Below are positions 1 through 11,800 of a DNA stretch of 64,000 nucleotides, piece after piece. Each line of letters begins with the position of its first letter. Position 1 is the stretch's first letter. The position numbers and the translations under genes were made by a program. This DNA comes from Monodelphis domestica (lineage: Eukaryota > Chordata > Mammalia > Didelphimorphia > Didelphidae): NCBI RefSeq assembly GCF_027887165.1, contig NC_077232.1:13727255-13791254 (forward strand), in the 5' to 3' direction. The notes beneath the pieces are model-generated. The model did no database searches and was not told where the DNA came from. It saw only the letters and a list, made by a program, of their open reading frames with translations.

Positions 1-2
1 GT

Positions 3-240
3 TCATTCACTCCCAAATAAATCACACAAATGAAAAAGGATTTTGGGGATTCTCTCCTCCCAGGTTGGCCTGTCACTAATTAATTCCTTCCTATCCCTTG
101 TCCTACTGATTACCCATTGGTATTGAATTACCTGGAAGGGTACACTAATTTCCAAAAATCCCAAAAGTACAAGTTCAAGCATAGCTCCACTCCATCCTCC
201 TTTTCCCACAGTGTTCAATGTCTATGAATCTTGATCTTTA
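3..240 (-). pseudogene. ERV env amino-terminal fragment (gammaretrovirus-like)
   Basis: A minus-strand reading frame of 71 codons begins just downstream of the integrase end and runs off the left edge of the window. It has a hydrophobic leader-like stretch, then a region ending in a short Leu-Cys-Asp-Leu motif that resembles the start of a gammaretroviral surface subunit. Its position directly after integrase on the same strand is where env belongs. Only the first part is visible, so whether env is intact cannot be judged. The env call is inferred from position and local resemblance. Confidence 0.5.
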
Positions 241-1175
241 AGGGATCAAGGTTTTGGTCATCTTCCACTGCTCTGTTCATTGCGCTACTACCCTTGGTTT
301 AACAGGTTTCAGTTGAGACACGTGGATCCAGCATTTCTTTCCTGCCACCTTTACAGCTCTGGGGGTGGTCAGTATTATCACATAAGGTCCAGTCCACCGT
401 GGTTCAAGAGCCCCTGAAGGAATCTTCCAAACTCACACAAGGTCTCCTGGTTCAAGTGTAAAAGGGGGCAGCCACGTTTGGGGGGTGAGGGATGGGAGGC
501 CCAGACAGTTTGAGTGATAGTTTTCCTGAGCTTATTCAAAGCCTTCAGGGAAGAGAACAGATATTGGTTATCACATTCAGTCAAATTTTCTAGTCCCAAT
601 TTAGGAAGGAGGGGAGGTCCTGACCTGTCATGAACTCTGAGTCAGAAATGCACAATGTAATTCCCAATTTATGCCCAGGGTCTTAGCTACTTGCTGAGTC
701 TCCCTGGCTACGAAAGCAGGCCCATTATCTGACCCTATTCCCAATGGGAGTCCAAACCCAAGAATGGTCTCTGATATTAATTTCTTAACTGCCACTGAGG
801 CAGTTTCATGTTTTGTTGGATAGGCTTCTACCCAACCTGAAAAAGTATCTACCAGGAATAAAATATACCTGTACCCATATTTCCCTGGCTTGATTTCTGT
901 AAAGTCTACCTCCCACTGTTCTCCTGGCTCCAGCCTTCTTCACCTGGTGCCCCCTGGTTCCTTTGGTCCCCCCTTTTGATTAACCTGTACACATGTTTCC
1001 CATCTTGAAGTGATGTCATTGCAGATTCGGTGCAGATTATGAAAGACAAAATCTCTGTCCAGCATATCACTCAGTTTTGTGCCTCTCATATGTGTGGTGT
1101 CATGTATACTTTTCTCTAGCTTTCTCCCCACTCTTTCTGGTAAGAGAGTCCTGCCATCTGGCAGGCCCAGCTATC
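241..1175 (-). pseudogene. ERV integrase (3' end of pol), degenerate
   Basis: Read on the minus strand, this is a gammaretrovirus-type integrase. From about 1175 downwards there is an HHCC zinc-finger-like segment (His/Thr-His near 1070-1100, then Leu-His and Cys near 975-1035). The catalytic core follows, with a Trp-Glu-Val-Asp-Phe-Thr block near 905-925 and an Asp-Asn-Gly-Pro-Ala-Phe block near 715-740. A basic C-terminal domain with a Pro-Arg-Trp-x-Gly-Pro block lies near 390-410. Stops and frame changes interrupt it (for example around 600-640), so it is a relic. It is followed directly by the env fragment and belongs with the primer site and LTR at 6289-7075. Confidence 0.75.
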
Positions 1176-1179
1176 TATA

Positions 1180-4100
1180 GGGGAACCATACAGCCTCCAT
1201 GAAGGCCAGAATCTCAGGCCCCTCCTGGTTCAGTGCCCCCTGCCATCCTATCCCCTCTCCTCTCCAAGTATCTAAGGGAAAAATGGTGATGGTTGCAGTC
1301 TTCTGTAGCTTCTTCGGAGCTGAGAATGGGTGTAGAGCTGTCCCTGCCTATGGTCAGGAGAGAGGTATTGTCAATGTCCAGGGCTTCAGGCCAAAATGGT
1401 TGCTGAGGTTACAAATGTATATGAATACATATCCCACAGGGGAGTAGCCAAAACTTAAATAGGGAGGGGAAGGCTGCAGACACTGAGTCATTAGGGGTGT
1501 GTCCTCAGTGAATGCCGGGGTCCCAGTTCAGTGGATACCTGCTTGGAGATCTGAAGGGTGTCCAGCTACTGCTTCCCCCAAATGGCAGACAGGACACAAG
1601 GGGTGGGGGGAGTCAGCCCCTAAGATAGAAGTATAGAAACCAGGACTGGGGCAAACACTAGAACACCACATAGAAACAGAAAATTAGTACAACAGTAATT
1701 GGCATCACACATTTGCATTTGGGTATCTTAGCCAACAGACTTCCTCTTTAGAAATCATCCTCCATCAGGAATAGATCCCTTTAGTAAATCAGATTCCTCA
1801 GTTGTTTGCAGAGCTGGTATGTGATGTTACTGTTAAAGAATATTCTTTTTCAAAGTACACATTAACTATAACATTTATAAACATTTGAGTAACAATATTT
1901 TTCACATGCATTCCTTTACCCCAGATTCTAGAGGAAATTCAAGAAAGCTTTGAGCTATATGTCCAAGTTTAAGATCCAAACTTCAAATGTGGTAAATTAA
2001 GGCTAAAAATACAATCCATTTATGAATAAACTTCACCTACTTCTCAAAGTATGCTCCTAAGAATTTGAGAGTTCTCAATTATTAGGGTTGTTTGAGGAAA
2101 CAGAAACTTTAATTTCACAATTTGCAATATGTGCTGATCATGGGAATTCGTTACCAAGGAAGAGATTTCCTCATCTCCTAAAGGACACAGTGAGTGGCCT
2201 CACATGCAGGTAATTAACAGCCTAGATGGTCAGAAAAGGTCCATTCCTAGGTGAGCCCAGAACATGCCTCTGTAACCATTCCAGGACATTTTCTGTCCTT
2301 GGTGTACTTTGTCACCATTAAATCCCAGAAGCCTCCATTTGCTGTAAAAGACAAGTCTCACCCATTTCAGCTGAGAGAAATTCTGCTCATGGGCAGTCCA
2401 GAAACAAATCTCCATACCCTCAAACAAGCCTTTTATATCCCCACAAGGCTGATCACTCAATTATTCTCATGTATTTTGGCAATAATTTACATATCACACT
2501 TTAGTCACAAAACCTGAAATAAAGAACATGAGTGCTGAATTGAGTAGCTCCATAGTAATATAAATCAGACCTGTATCATCTCTTGGACCTAGCCCCTCTG
2601 AAAGACTAAGACAAGGCCATACAGAAACCACTCCAGGACAATTATCCAGAAAAATTAAAGAATCATGTTTAATTTTCCCACAACTCATACATTAATTTTA
2701 GAGATTCTCCATAGGCCAGGGATCCAGTTATAAGACCAGAACATCTATCTGTGTTCTTTTACCTACTCTTTCCCTCACTAGCTCTCTCCCTCTCTTTCTT
2801 CCTTCAAAACCCCTCTGCTTAAAAAGCAGAACACAACTTCCCTTCTTCCTTTACAAAACGACATACTAAAACTTTATGGACTTTAGATCAAAGTCACTTC
2901 CTTCCAAATTCAAATCCAATATACCATTCCACCTTCTCTGACTAACTTAAGTCAAACAAACATACTGGTGATATCACCTCAATTGCTAATCAGTAACCCA
3001 AACAAATTCCGATTTAAAGGATTACATCATTGAAACACTATCTTTAGCATAGTGCTCATCCATTATAAATTTCAGTTCATAGTACAAATTGGAAAATTGA
3101 GGTAACCACTGAATATGGGACAAAATCTATGGCACAGGCAATGAGCTTTTATTCACATCCAAGCAATACTTAAAACACAGATTTTAGCAGCAACTCAGAT
3201 AACAATCATAAAATTCTGAGCAAACATTTTTCACATATATGCCATTTTTAACATTCTACCTACTCTTTGGCTACTGTTTGCAACATATATCCTTATACAG
3301 ATCAAAATGTAATCAGAATATCAACCAACATATTCCCAAAACCCGTGTGAGGTGACTTATCAATTTACACATCACTCAACTCATTTTATCACTCTGGACC
3401 TAGAATATTTGCATTAAGATTCCACAGCTTCAAACAAGCTTCTTGGTCAGACAGGACTGACAATATTTGCTTGCTTGAGCACCTTAAAACCTCCAAAATA
3501 TACAATGAAATATGCTCATCTTTAAGTCCTATCATTCAGTGATTGTCAGCTTCTTTTGAGATCCCTATTTTAGTCCCTAAGTATCAGTGTGGAGCAATTA
3601 TAAGCACCTTTTTCTACTTCCTGTGAGCAAAGAAGGGGTTAATAACTTCTGAGCAATTTATCCTAAGGCTGCCTGGCTTGATTTAGATTTTATTACTTAG
3701 CAACCTTGTCCCATCCTTCTTTAATCAGTGATCTTACTATAATTTAAAGTTTGAATGTATAAAACCCCTTTCATAACAATTTACTCTCAGTGGATTTCAG
3801 TTTGAACTCCATACTTCCAAATAACTCTGATTAAGTCTTTATCAATGTTTCAGTGTAACCAAACTGAGGTGCAAAGCATTTACCTGTACTTCTCTCAAAC
3901 CTGTCTAAAGTAGAATAGAATCTCCAGTTTAGTTTTTTTTTTAGTTCAAAACATTGCCACATTCCTAATTAAAGTCCATCAACCTCATTCCAATTTATAA
4001 TTTGTTCTGTTTATTTCACACCAGAATTCATAGTATCAACAAATAACTCTATCCATTACTCTTATGTCTTCTGGCTCCTCCTCTTTGCCATTAGTGTAAG

Positions 4101-6284
4101 TAGAGGAAAGTTACTGTACTGAATTGTATTGAATATGCATGACAAGCCCTTCTTAATTTCAGGGCTGGTCAAGGTTGTATTGTTAAGGACATACAGTTTG
4201 TATATCATATGCCCCTAATCTACTTAGGTGAAAAACAATTCTCTCTATAGAACAAATGCACACATAATTTTATTCACTCCATTACGTTCTAGGAATTTGT
4301 ATCTGAATACATGTTCATCTCTAGATCACAAATTCTTTTCTATATATTGTGCACATTTTTAAAAACAATTCATATAACCTTAGCCAAAGACAACACCATT
4401 TAGAAATTCTCTCTTTTGCAAAATACCAAAATTCTTAACTCTTGCATTATTAAATCCCATGCACAGATTACCCACTTTAAAAACTTCTTGTGTGTCATAT
4501 GATTTCTTGCTGCTAGTTCTGACAGCATATGCATTAAAAAATCTGATTTGAAAGATTCCCATTTTTAAATTCTAGAATAAGTTATTCTAAACCATATAAT
4601 ATCTTTTTCTGAATGACTTTTATATCTATGAAGTAGCCAGTACAATTTCTGTCCATACAGAATAAACATTCCTCTCTGTATCAGTCTGGCTATCAATCAC
4701 GTTTAGACAATTCTCAAATTCACTGAAACCATTATGCATAGCAAGGGTTAACAAAACAAACCACTAACCATGAGTTTTTGTGCTCAATAAGATCTGGCTC
4801 ACATTTCACATTTAACTGACAAACAGTAAGCACAATACATTACATTTGTACCATATCAAAATCCTCCCAAGTTGAGAATTAATTTTAAGTGAAAATTGCT
4901 AACTGTGGAGTAAGAATCTCCATTTTCTGCTCAGAATTTTCTCTCTTCCTCTCCTTTGGGGGCCCATCCAAAGGAAGAAAGAGGGAAAAATCATTGAACA
5001 GGTATTTGCTTTTGTCCTCTGCTGAGGATTTTTGACAGTGGAAAGTTCAAGCTTGCAACTTCCCCCCTTTTACATAGAGATGAGTCTGTGACAAAGACAA
5101 AGATAAACAGTAACATACAATGCTGTGACAAGCATGCTTTGAGAGGAAAAAATTGATGTTTTTAGGGTCCATTCTTAAGAAAAAAATATTTGCAGGGAGA
5201 AAATTCATTGAAACAATTTCAGCATACTTGGGGAAGTTGTGATGAGCTAAGCCATCTGCTTGGCTGAGCTGACATTCTTGTTCCCTAGCTCTCTCTGAAC
5301 TGATCTATCAAAAACTGACTCTTTTTGACTGTGATTTCTAACAAAATGCTCTTGTAGTATCTGGACAAAACTATCTGCTCCCAATTGGGTTGCAGGTGAG
5401 TTGATCCCTGAGGTTGGCTTATTTCTCAAGGAAGGGACTCATAAATCCCCTCCTATTCAGACTCTCTCTCCTGCTTAGGAGCTTGCCTTGGGACACAGCC
5501 CAGCCCTTCCCCCTAGTCTGCCCTGTTGGGATGCAGTTGGAGGGAGCAGGGAACAGCCACTACAAAAGAAATTCCCCTCTGTATCTTAAACTCTTTTTGC
5601 CTCTTTGTTTCATTTAGCCACACAAAAACAACAAAGACTCAACAGGAACCTATAGGACACACTCTCACACATTCATACACCTTTGAACCCGAAGGTTCCC
5701 TGAAGTTACTGAAAGACATCTCTTTAGTGACCTGACTGTGGGACTAAGCTGTGTCCAGAAACCCAAAAGCCTCTACTGATTCCAGATTTATACAACAGAA
5801 CAGAACTCCATGGCCAACAGGACTCTAGGACCCAAGCAGAACTTCAGGACCAAACCTTCAAACAGGCAGACTCCTAGAGTAAAACAGGCCATGGGGCACA
5901 ACAAAACAGAATTCTAGAGAAACAGAGCTAAGTTACCAGAGCAGAACAGAACAGAATAGGACAGATGGTTCCAAAAACCAACCCAAATTTTGTCTGAGAT
6001 TTCAAATACCAGAACCAGGGGTGGGCTCTGGAGAGGACACCATTCACTTCCTTGGATTTCTGACCCAGTCCCTTGAAGGAGTTGGGAACTGCATACTCTC
6101 CAAGTCAGCACTCAAAAACACCTCTAAAAGGGATAAGGGTTCAAGTCTCCTTCACAGGTCCCAGCTTAGCAAAAGCTGAACCCCAGCTGCGGGCCTAGAG
6201 AACTCTCCCTAAGCAAGCACACACACACACACACACTCTTACAGCAGCCCTCTCCAAAGTCCTTACCTCCTGTTCCCAGGGCTT
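1180..6284 (-). other. Putative ERV interior with no recognisable gag or reverse transcriptase
   Basis: Five kilobases lie between the integrase and the primer-binding site on the same presumed element. I see no RT motif (no YxDD or FADD context), protease or capsid motif in any frame. 1840-4900 is AT-rich and has only ORFs of 60-90 codons. 4900-6280 is richer in G+C with short proline- and serine-containing frames that could be decayed gag, but nothing can be assigned. Either the interior is very decayed, or foreign sequence replaced gag and RT. Confidence 0.3.
6220..6237. repeat. (CA)n microsatellite
   Basis: About nine CA units lie just inside the ERV, between the putative leader and the gag side. 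Confidence 0.9.
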
Positions 6285-6288
6285 CAGA

Positions 6289-6306
6289 TCTTGCTGGGGG
6301 CCTCCA
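6289..6306 (-). promoter_or_regulatory. Degenerate tRNA-Thr-type primer-binding site
   Basis: On the minus strand, 6306 to 6289 reads TGGAGGCCCCCAGCAAGA. It matches the complement of the 3' end of vertebrate tRNA-Thr (TGGAGGCCCC-AGCGAGA) with one inserted C and one G-to-A change, and partial similarity continues for about eight more bases. It lies two bases from a CA-terminating LTR edge (TG on the + strand at 6309), exactly where a retroviral primer site belongs. tRNA-Gln-type sites share the first six bases but fit less well beyond them. Confidence 0.65.
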
Positions 6307-6308
6307 AC

Positions 6309-7075
6309 TGAAGTGGTACACTTCACAAATGCATTCAAACAGCTAGAATTTCAATTATTGGAACCCCAATTTATTAATAAAAGAGAGAAAACAAAAGAAT
6401 CTACCAGCGGGGGCAGAATTCCCTAATGGAAAACTTCACTGGTTTGACATTAAGGAACAGTTTTTATAGGTTTCCAAGATACAAGTTATTTCTCTTCACA
6501 TATAGGTTCTTATCTGACAATACACAGACCTTAATGCAGGAATTTGAGATTGGAGACAAGAAGCCCAACCTGGAGTTGTGATCTAAGGAGCGTTTATCTT
6601 TACTTAGTCAAATGTTAGTTCCCTGACCCATTGATATTCTTGAAATTCCTCTTTTGTCTCCTGCCCCCCCCCCCCAAGCTAAGCAGAAACCAGTTTGTTA
6701 TCTGATTAAATAGCTTGTCTCTCCAGGAGGGAAGGGAGACCAGGTCTGTCCCCTAAAAATGCAGGCAGGGGTAATTTTTCCATCTTGGTCTTTTGGGGGC
6801 TACTTCTATTCAAATTTGAAATTAGATTATGAAATCCCTGCAAATAATATTTGAGTTGAGAACATGTGGATTAATAAATGTATAGATAAAGGATATTCTA
6901 ACCAGGGCAAGGATGAAGGTAACCCAGGAGCTAAGCTTTGGATCAACTGATTAGTGTTTCTGAGGACATTTGAGACTCTGGGTCTGTGCTCATAAATGAG
7001 TGGGAGAACCACCTGCCCATCTTGTACTGACTTTCCCCAGCCCCCCACCCCCTGCTAAAGTGATGAGATAGCTAT
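6309..7075 (-). mobile_element. 5' LTR of the minus-strand ERV (right edge approximate)
   Basis: The inner edge is fixed by the primer site: on the minus strand the LTR ends ...CTTCA at 6309. A polyadenylation signal AATAAA on the minus strand lies at 6370-6375, about 60 bases from that end, a normal R-U5 distance. The outer edge is not clear. It is placed before the C-rich stretch and the SINE that starts near 7085. Confidence 0.5.
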
Positions 7076-7084
7076 GATCATTTA

Positions 7085-7230
7085 CTGAGTATTGTATTTA
7101 GATTTAGAAAGATCTCATTTAAAAAATCTAACCTCAGACACTTAATAGCTATATGACCTCATTTAATCTCTATTTTTCTGATTTTCTTCAACTATAACAT
7201 GGGGATAAGAATAGCATCAGCCACTTCAGG
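7085..7230 (+). repeat. CORE/MIR-like SINE fragment
   Basis: It contains the CORE-type string with CCTCAGACACTTAATAGCT and the following 'tatatgacct' block, then a 'caactataacatgggg' 3' segment typical of tRNA-derived mammalian SINEs. Neither a complete A box nor a poly-A end is kept, so it is partial. Confidence 0.6.
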
Positions 7231-7244
7231 TAGTTTTATTTTTT

Positions 7245-7835
7245 CAGTGTTTTTTTTTCCTTATTGATTTAGAATATTTTTCCATGGTTACATGATTCAT
7301 GACCACCCCCCCACCCCTGCCCTTCCCAACTCCTACAAGCTCTTCCACTGCATTATACATTGTTCAAAACCTAGTTCTGTGTTATTCATATCTGCGGTAT
7401 AGCAATCCCTTAACATCAAAACTCTATCACACTTTGTGATCTTTCACATATTTTACTTCTGCATTTCCATTTCCACATTTCTTTCTCCTAAGTTCCTCTG
7501 GCTTCTCCTGGGTCATTGCATTGCTGTTAGTAGAAAGTCTGTTACAATCGATTGTGCTACAATGTATCAGTCTCTGTGTACAATGTTCTCCTGGTTCTGC
7601 ACCTTTCACTCTGCATCAGTTCATGGAGGTTGTTCCAGTTCACATGGAATTTCTCCATCTTATTATTCCTTTGAGCACAATAGTATTCCATCACCAACAT
7701 ATACCACAATTAGTTCATCAATTCCCGAATTGAAGGGCATCCCCTCATTTTCCAATTTTTTGCCACCACAAAGAGCACAGCAATGCATGTTTTTGTATGA
7801 GTCTTTTTTCTTATCTTTTCAGGGAATCTGAGTTG
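7245..7835 (-). mobile_element. L1 3'-end fragment
   Basis: The sequence from the T-rich edge at 7245 through 'ccatggttacatgattcatg' and on to the 'tgccaccacaaagagcaca' block is the reverse complement of an L1 3' UTR plus the last part of ORF2. The same blocks recur at 8560-9120, 27125-27600 and 48040-48380. It is truncated in its 5' direction near 7830. Open frames on the + strand here are antisense shadows. Confidence 0.85.
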
Positions 7836-7839
7836 TTTT

Positions 7840-8168
7840 GATAAAAAAAAAAATAGTTTAAAATTACCTAACAAAATATCTGGCATTTATTAGATAATAT
7901 ATGTATATATATAAATTACTTTTAATGAAAATTATAATAATATTATTAATATTTATATATAGTTCCTAAAGTGTATGATATAATTATAAAATATAACATC
8001 ATTATGTAAAATGTAATGTATAATTATATAACAATAATTGATTAATGGCCCTTATTTTAATAAATTTCAATCAGTTTTACATTAAGTATGCTATAACTAT
8101 GAATATATTAAAGAATGTAGACTTTACCTCATGATTTTGCATTAAAAATTTTTAAATATTACTTTTCT
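7840..8168. other. AT-rich intergenic stretch
   Basis: Over 80 percent A+T, with runs of 'atatat' and 'taataat'. No open frame or recognised repeat was seen. Confidence 0.5.
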
Positions 8169-8169
8169 A

Positions 8170-8500
8170 TCTTTTATCATAATATAATATCCCTTATTAT
8201 CTCTTTTAATTAAGAACATTTTCAGTTTTGCTTTGTCTGAGATCATGATTGTTTCCCATGACTTTCTTACATTATCAAAATGCTATAGATTCTATTAAAG
8301 TTCCTTATTTGAATTCTTTCTCTGTCTTCTGGCTTCAAGGATTTTTTCCTAATAAATCATATTGTCGGATTCTGATTTCTATTCTATTCTGTTTTGTGTT
8401 TCTCTTTTATGGTTGACTCCATACAACTCACAATTACATTTTCTTGAACTGGAATTCTTATCCTTCCTATCTCTTTTTATTTTTTTTTTCTATTTTTTTT
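8170..8500 (-). mobile_element. Old degenerate L1 fragment (endonuclease region)
   Basis: It aligns by eye with the ORF2 endonuclease section of the next L1 (12950-13200): both have 'ctgagatcatgattg'-like then 'gtttctcttttatggttgactc'-like blocks in the same order. It is far more diverged than the younger L1 copies. Confidence 0.45.
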
Positions 8501-8859
8501 GTCCTCATCTCATTTTAAAAAATGTTTTATTTTATTTCATTTTTTGAAAATTTTATTTAGTTAATTTAGAACATTATTCTTTGGTTACAAGCATCACATA
8601 ATTTCCATCCCTCCCCTCTCCCACCTTCTTGTAGCTGACACCAAATTACGTTAGGTTTTACATGTGTCCTTGATCAGAACCTATTTCCATGTTGTTGATG
8701 TTTGTACTAGGATGATATTTTAGAGTCTACACCCACAGTCATATCCCCCTTGACCCATGTAATCAAGTATTTGTTGTTCTTGAGTGATTCTGCTTCCACA
8801 ATTTTCCCCCTGTATGTGGATGGTGTTCTTTTTCATAGATCCTTCCAAGCTGTTCAGGA

Positions 8860-11800
8860 TCACTGCATTGTCATTAATGGGGAAGTTCATTAAATTGGAT
8901 TGTACCACAGTGTATCAGTCTCTGTGTGTAATGTTCTCCTGGTTCTGCTCCTCTCACTCAGTCTCAATTCCTAGAGACAATTTGAGTTTACATGGAATTC
9001 CTCCAGTTTATTATGCCTTTGAGCACAATTGTATTCCATCACCAAAATATACCTCAATTTGTTCAGCCATTCTCCAATTGAAGGGCATCTCCTCATCTTC
9101 CAATTCCTTGCCACCACAAAAAGTGCAGCTATGAATATTCTTGTACAGGTCTTTTTCCTTATTATCTCTTTTGGGTATAAACCCAGCAGTACTATGGCTG
9201 TATCAAAGAGGAAACAATCTTTTAGCGCCCTTTGGGCATAGTTCCAAATTGCCCTCCAGAATGGTTGGATCAATTCAAAACTCCACCGGCAGTCAAGTAA
9301 TGTCCCAAGTTTGCCACATCTCATCCAGCATTCATTACTTAAATTTTCTGTCATATTAGTCAATCTGCTAGGTGTGAGGTGATACCTCAGAATTATTTTG
9401 ATTTTCATCTCTCTGATTATAAGAGAGATTATAAGAGAACACTTTTCATGTGATTATTAATACTTTTGATTTCTTTTTCTGAAAAATGCCTATTCATATC
9501 TCTTACCCATTTATCAATTGGAGAATGGCTTGATTTTTTGTCCAATTGATTTAACTCTTTATAGAATTACATAATTAGACCTTTGTCAGAGGTTTTCATT
9601 ATGAAGATTGTTTTCTAATTTGTTACTTCCTTTCTAATTTTTGTTGCATTGGTTTTCTTTGTACAAAATATTTTTAATTTAATATAATCAAAATTATTAA
9701 TTTTACATTTTGTGATTTTTTCTAACTCTTGCTATTTCCTTTCCCAAGGATCTGACATGGATACTATTCTGTGTTCACCTAATTTGCTTATAGTTTCCTT
9801 CTTTATATTCAAATCATTCAGCCATTCTGAGTTTATCTTGGTTTAGGGTATGAGATATTGATCCCACCCTAATCTCTCCCATACTATCTTCTAATTTTCC
9901 CAGCTGTTTTATCAAATAGTGGATTTTTGTCCCAAAAGCTGGCATGTTGGGGCTTATCATAGACAGTCTTGCTGAGATCATTTCCCCCAAGTCTATTCCA
10001 CTGATCCTCCCTTCTATCTCTTAGTCAGTACCATATTGATTTGGTGACTACTGCTTTATAGTATAGTTTGAAAAGGTACTGAAAAGCCACCTTCCTTCTC
10101 ATTTTTTTCATTATTTCCCTGGATATCCTTGATCTTTTTTTAATTCCAAATGATCTTTATTATGTTTTTTTCAATTTCAGTTAAAACAAACAGGATTTTG
10201 GTAGTTAAATTAATTCAGGCAGGATTGTAATTTTTATTATGTTATGTTTATTATGTTTGTCCTACCCATGAGCCTACACTCTACACCATGTATGGGGTGC
10301 TCAGGCAGGGGTAGTATCTCTGGTATGGAGGGCTTGTAGTGCCCTCCTAGGGCAGCTCTCCAGCCTCTGACCCTCTCCTGACACCCAGCTCTCACTTGTG
10401 GACCCTAGTAGCTGCTAGCATGCGGCAGGGCCCACACCCCGGGCAATGACTTCGGCAGGCCGGCTAAACCTTGTGAGGGTAGCCATCAGGTTGTAGACCC
10501 CTGGTGAACCAAGGCTTTGCTCACCCAGCATGTGAAGACTGCTTTGACTGAACAGACGGAAGAAACCAATAAAAAGGTTCATCAGCTGAGATAGCGATGC
10601 AGCAAAGCACTGTGGAGTGCTTAGGGCATGTTGGAGCACAAAGGACAACACGGCCATCCAATGCAGCTGAGGAAGTCTCCAGGTGTAATGATTTTTCGTG
10701 CTATTGGACCAAGGCTTCCAACGCCGAGAGAGTGGGACTGTCTCTCTGCATCAACTTTTCCACTTAAACCTCCTTCACGCCCAAGTGTCTTTGTGCACAC
10801 TCATCTATCATAGATGAAAACACACAAAGACAATCGTCATCCTCCATTACCGAGAGAATACTACTACTACTACCCATGAGCAGTTGATGTTTTTCCAATT
10901 GTTTAGATCTAGTTTTAATTGTGTGGAAAGTGTTTTGTAGTTGTGTTCATATAGTTCCTGTGTTTATCTCAGCAAATAGATTCTTAAGTATTTTAAATGG
11001 AATTTCTCTTTCTAATTCTTGCTGCTGAGATGTGTTGGAAATATATAGAAATGCTGTTGATGTATGTGGGTTCATTTTGTATCCTGCAACTTTGATAAAG
11101 TTGTTGATTATTTCGACTAGCTTTTTAGTTGATTCTCTAGGATTCGTTAAGAAGACCATCATATTACCTGCAAAGAGTGAGAACGTGGTCTCCTCCTTGC
11201 CTATTTTGATGCCTTCAATTTCTTTTTCTTCTCTAATTGCTACTGCTAGTGTTTCTAGTGCAATGTGAAATAGTAGAGGTGATAATGGGCATCCTTGTTT
11301 CACTCCTGATCTTATTGGGAAGGCTTCTAGTTTATCCCCATTGATGATGTTTGCTTATGGTTTTAGATATATACAGTTTATTATTTTTAGGACAGGCTCT
11401 TCTATTCCCATACTTTCTAGTGTTTTCAATAGGAATGAGTTTTGTATTTTGTCAAAGGCTTTTTCTGCATCTAGTGATATAATCATGCAATTATTCTTAG
11501 TTTGCTTGTTAATATGGTAAATTATGTGTATGGTTTTCCTAATATTGAACCATCCTTGCATTCCTGGTATTAATCCTACATGGTCATAATGAATATCCCT
11601 CATGGCCACTTGCTGGAGTCATTTTTGCTAGTATCCTATTTAAGATTTTCACATCTATATTCATTATGGAGATTGTTTTCTTTCTCTGTTTTTGATCTGC
11701 TTGGCTTAGGAAACAGTATCATATTTGTATCATGAAAGGAATTTGGGAGATCTCTGACTTTGATTATTTTGTCAAATACATTTTATAATTAGTTCTTCTT

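Noticed and set aside
1199..1447. 82-codon plus-strand frame near the ERV integrase
   Set aside because: On the opposite strand to the ERV, with no motif, low-complexity proline/serine start and no neighbours.
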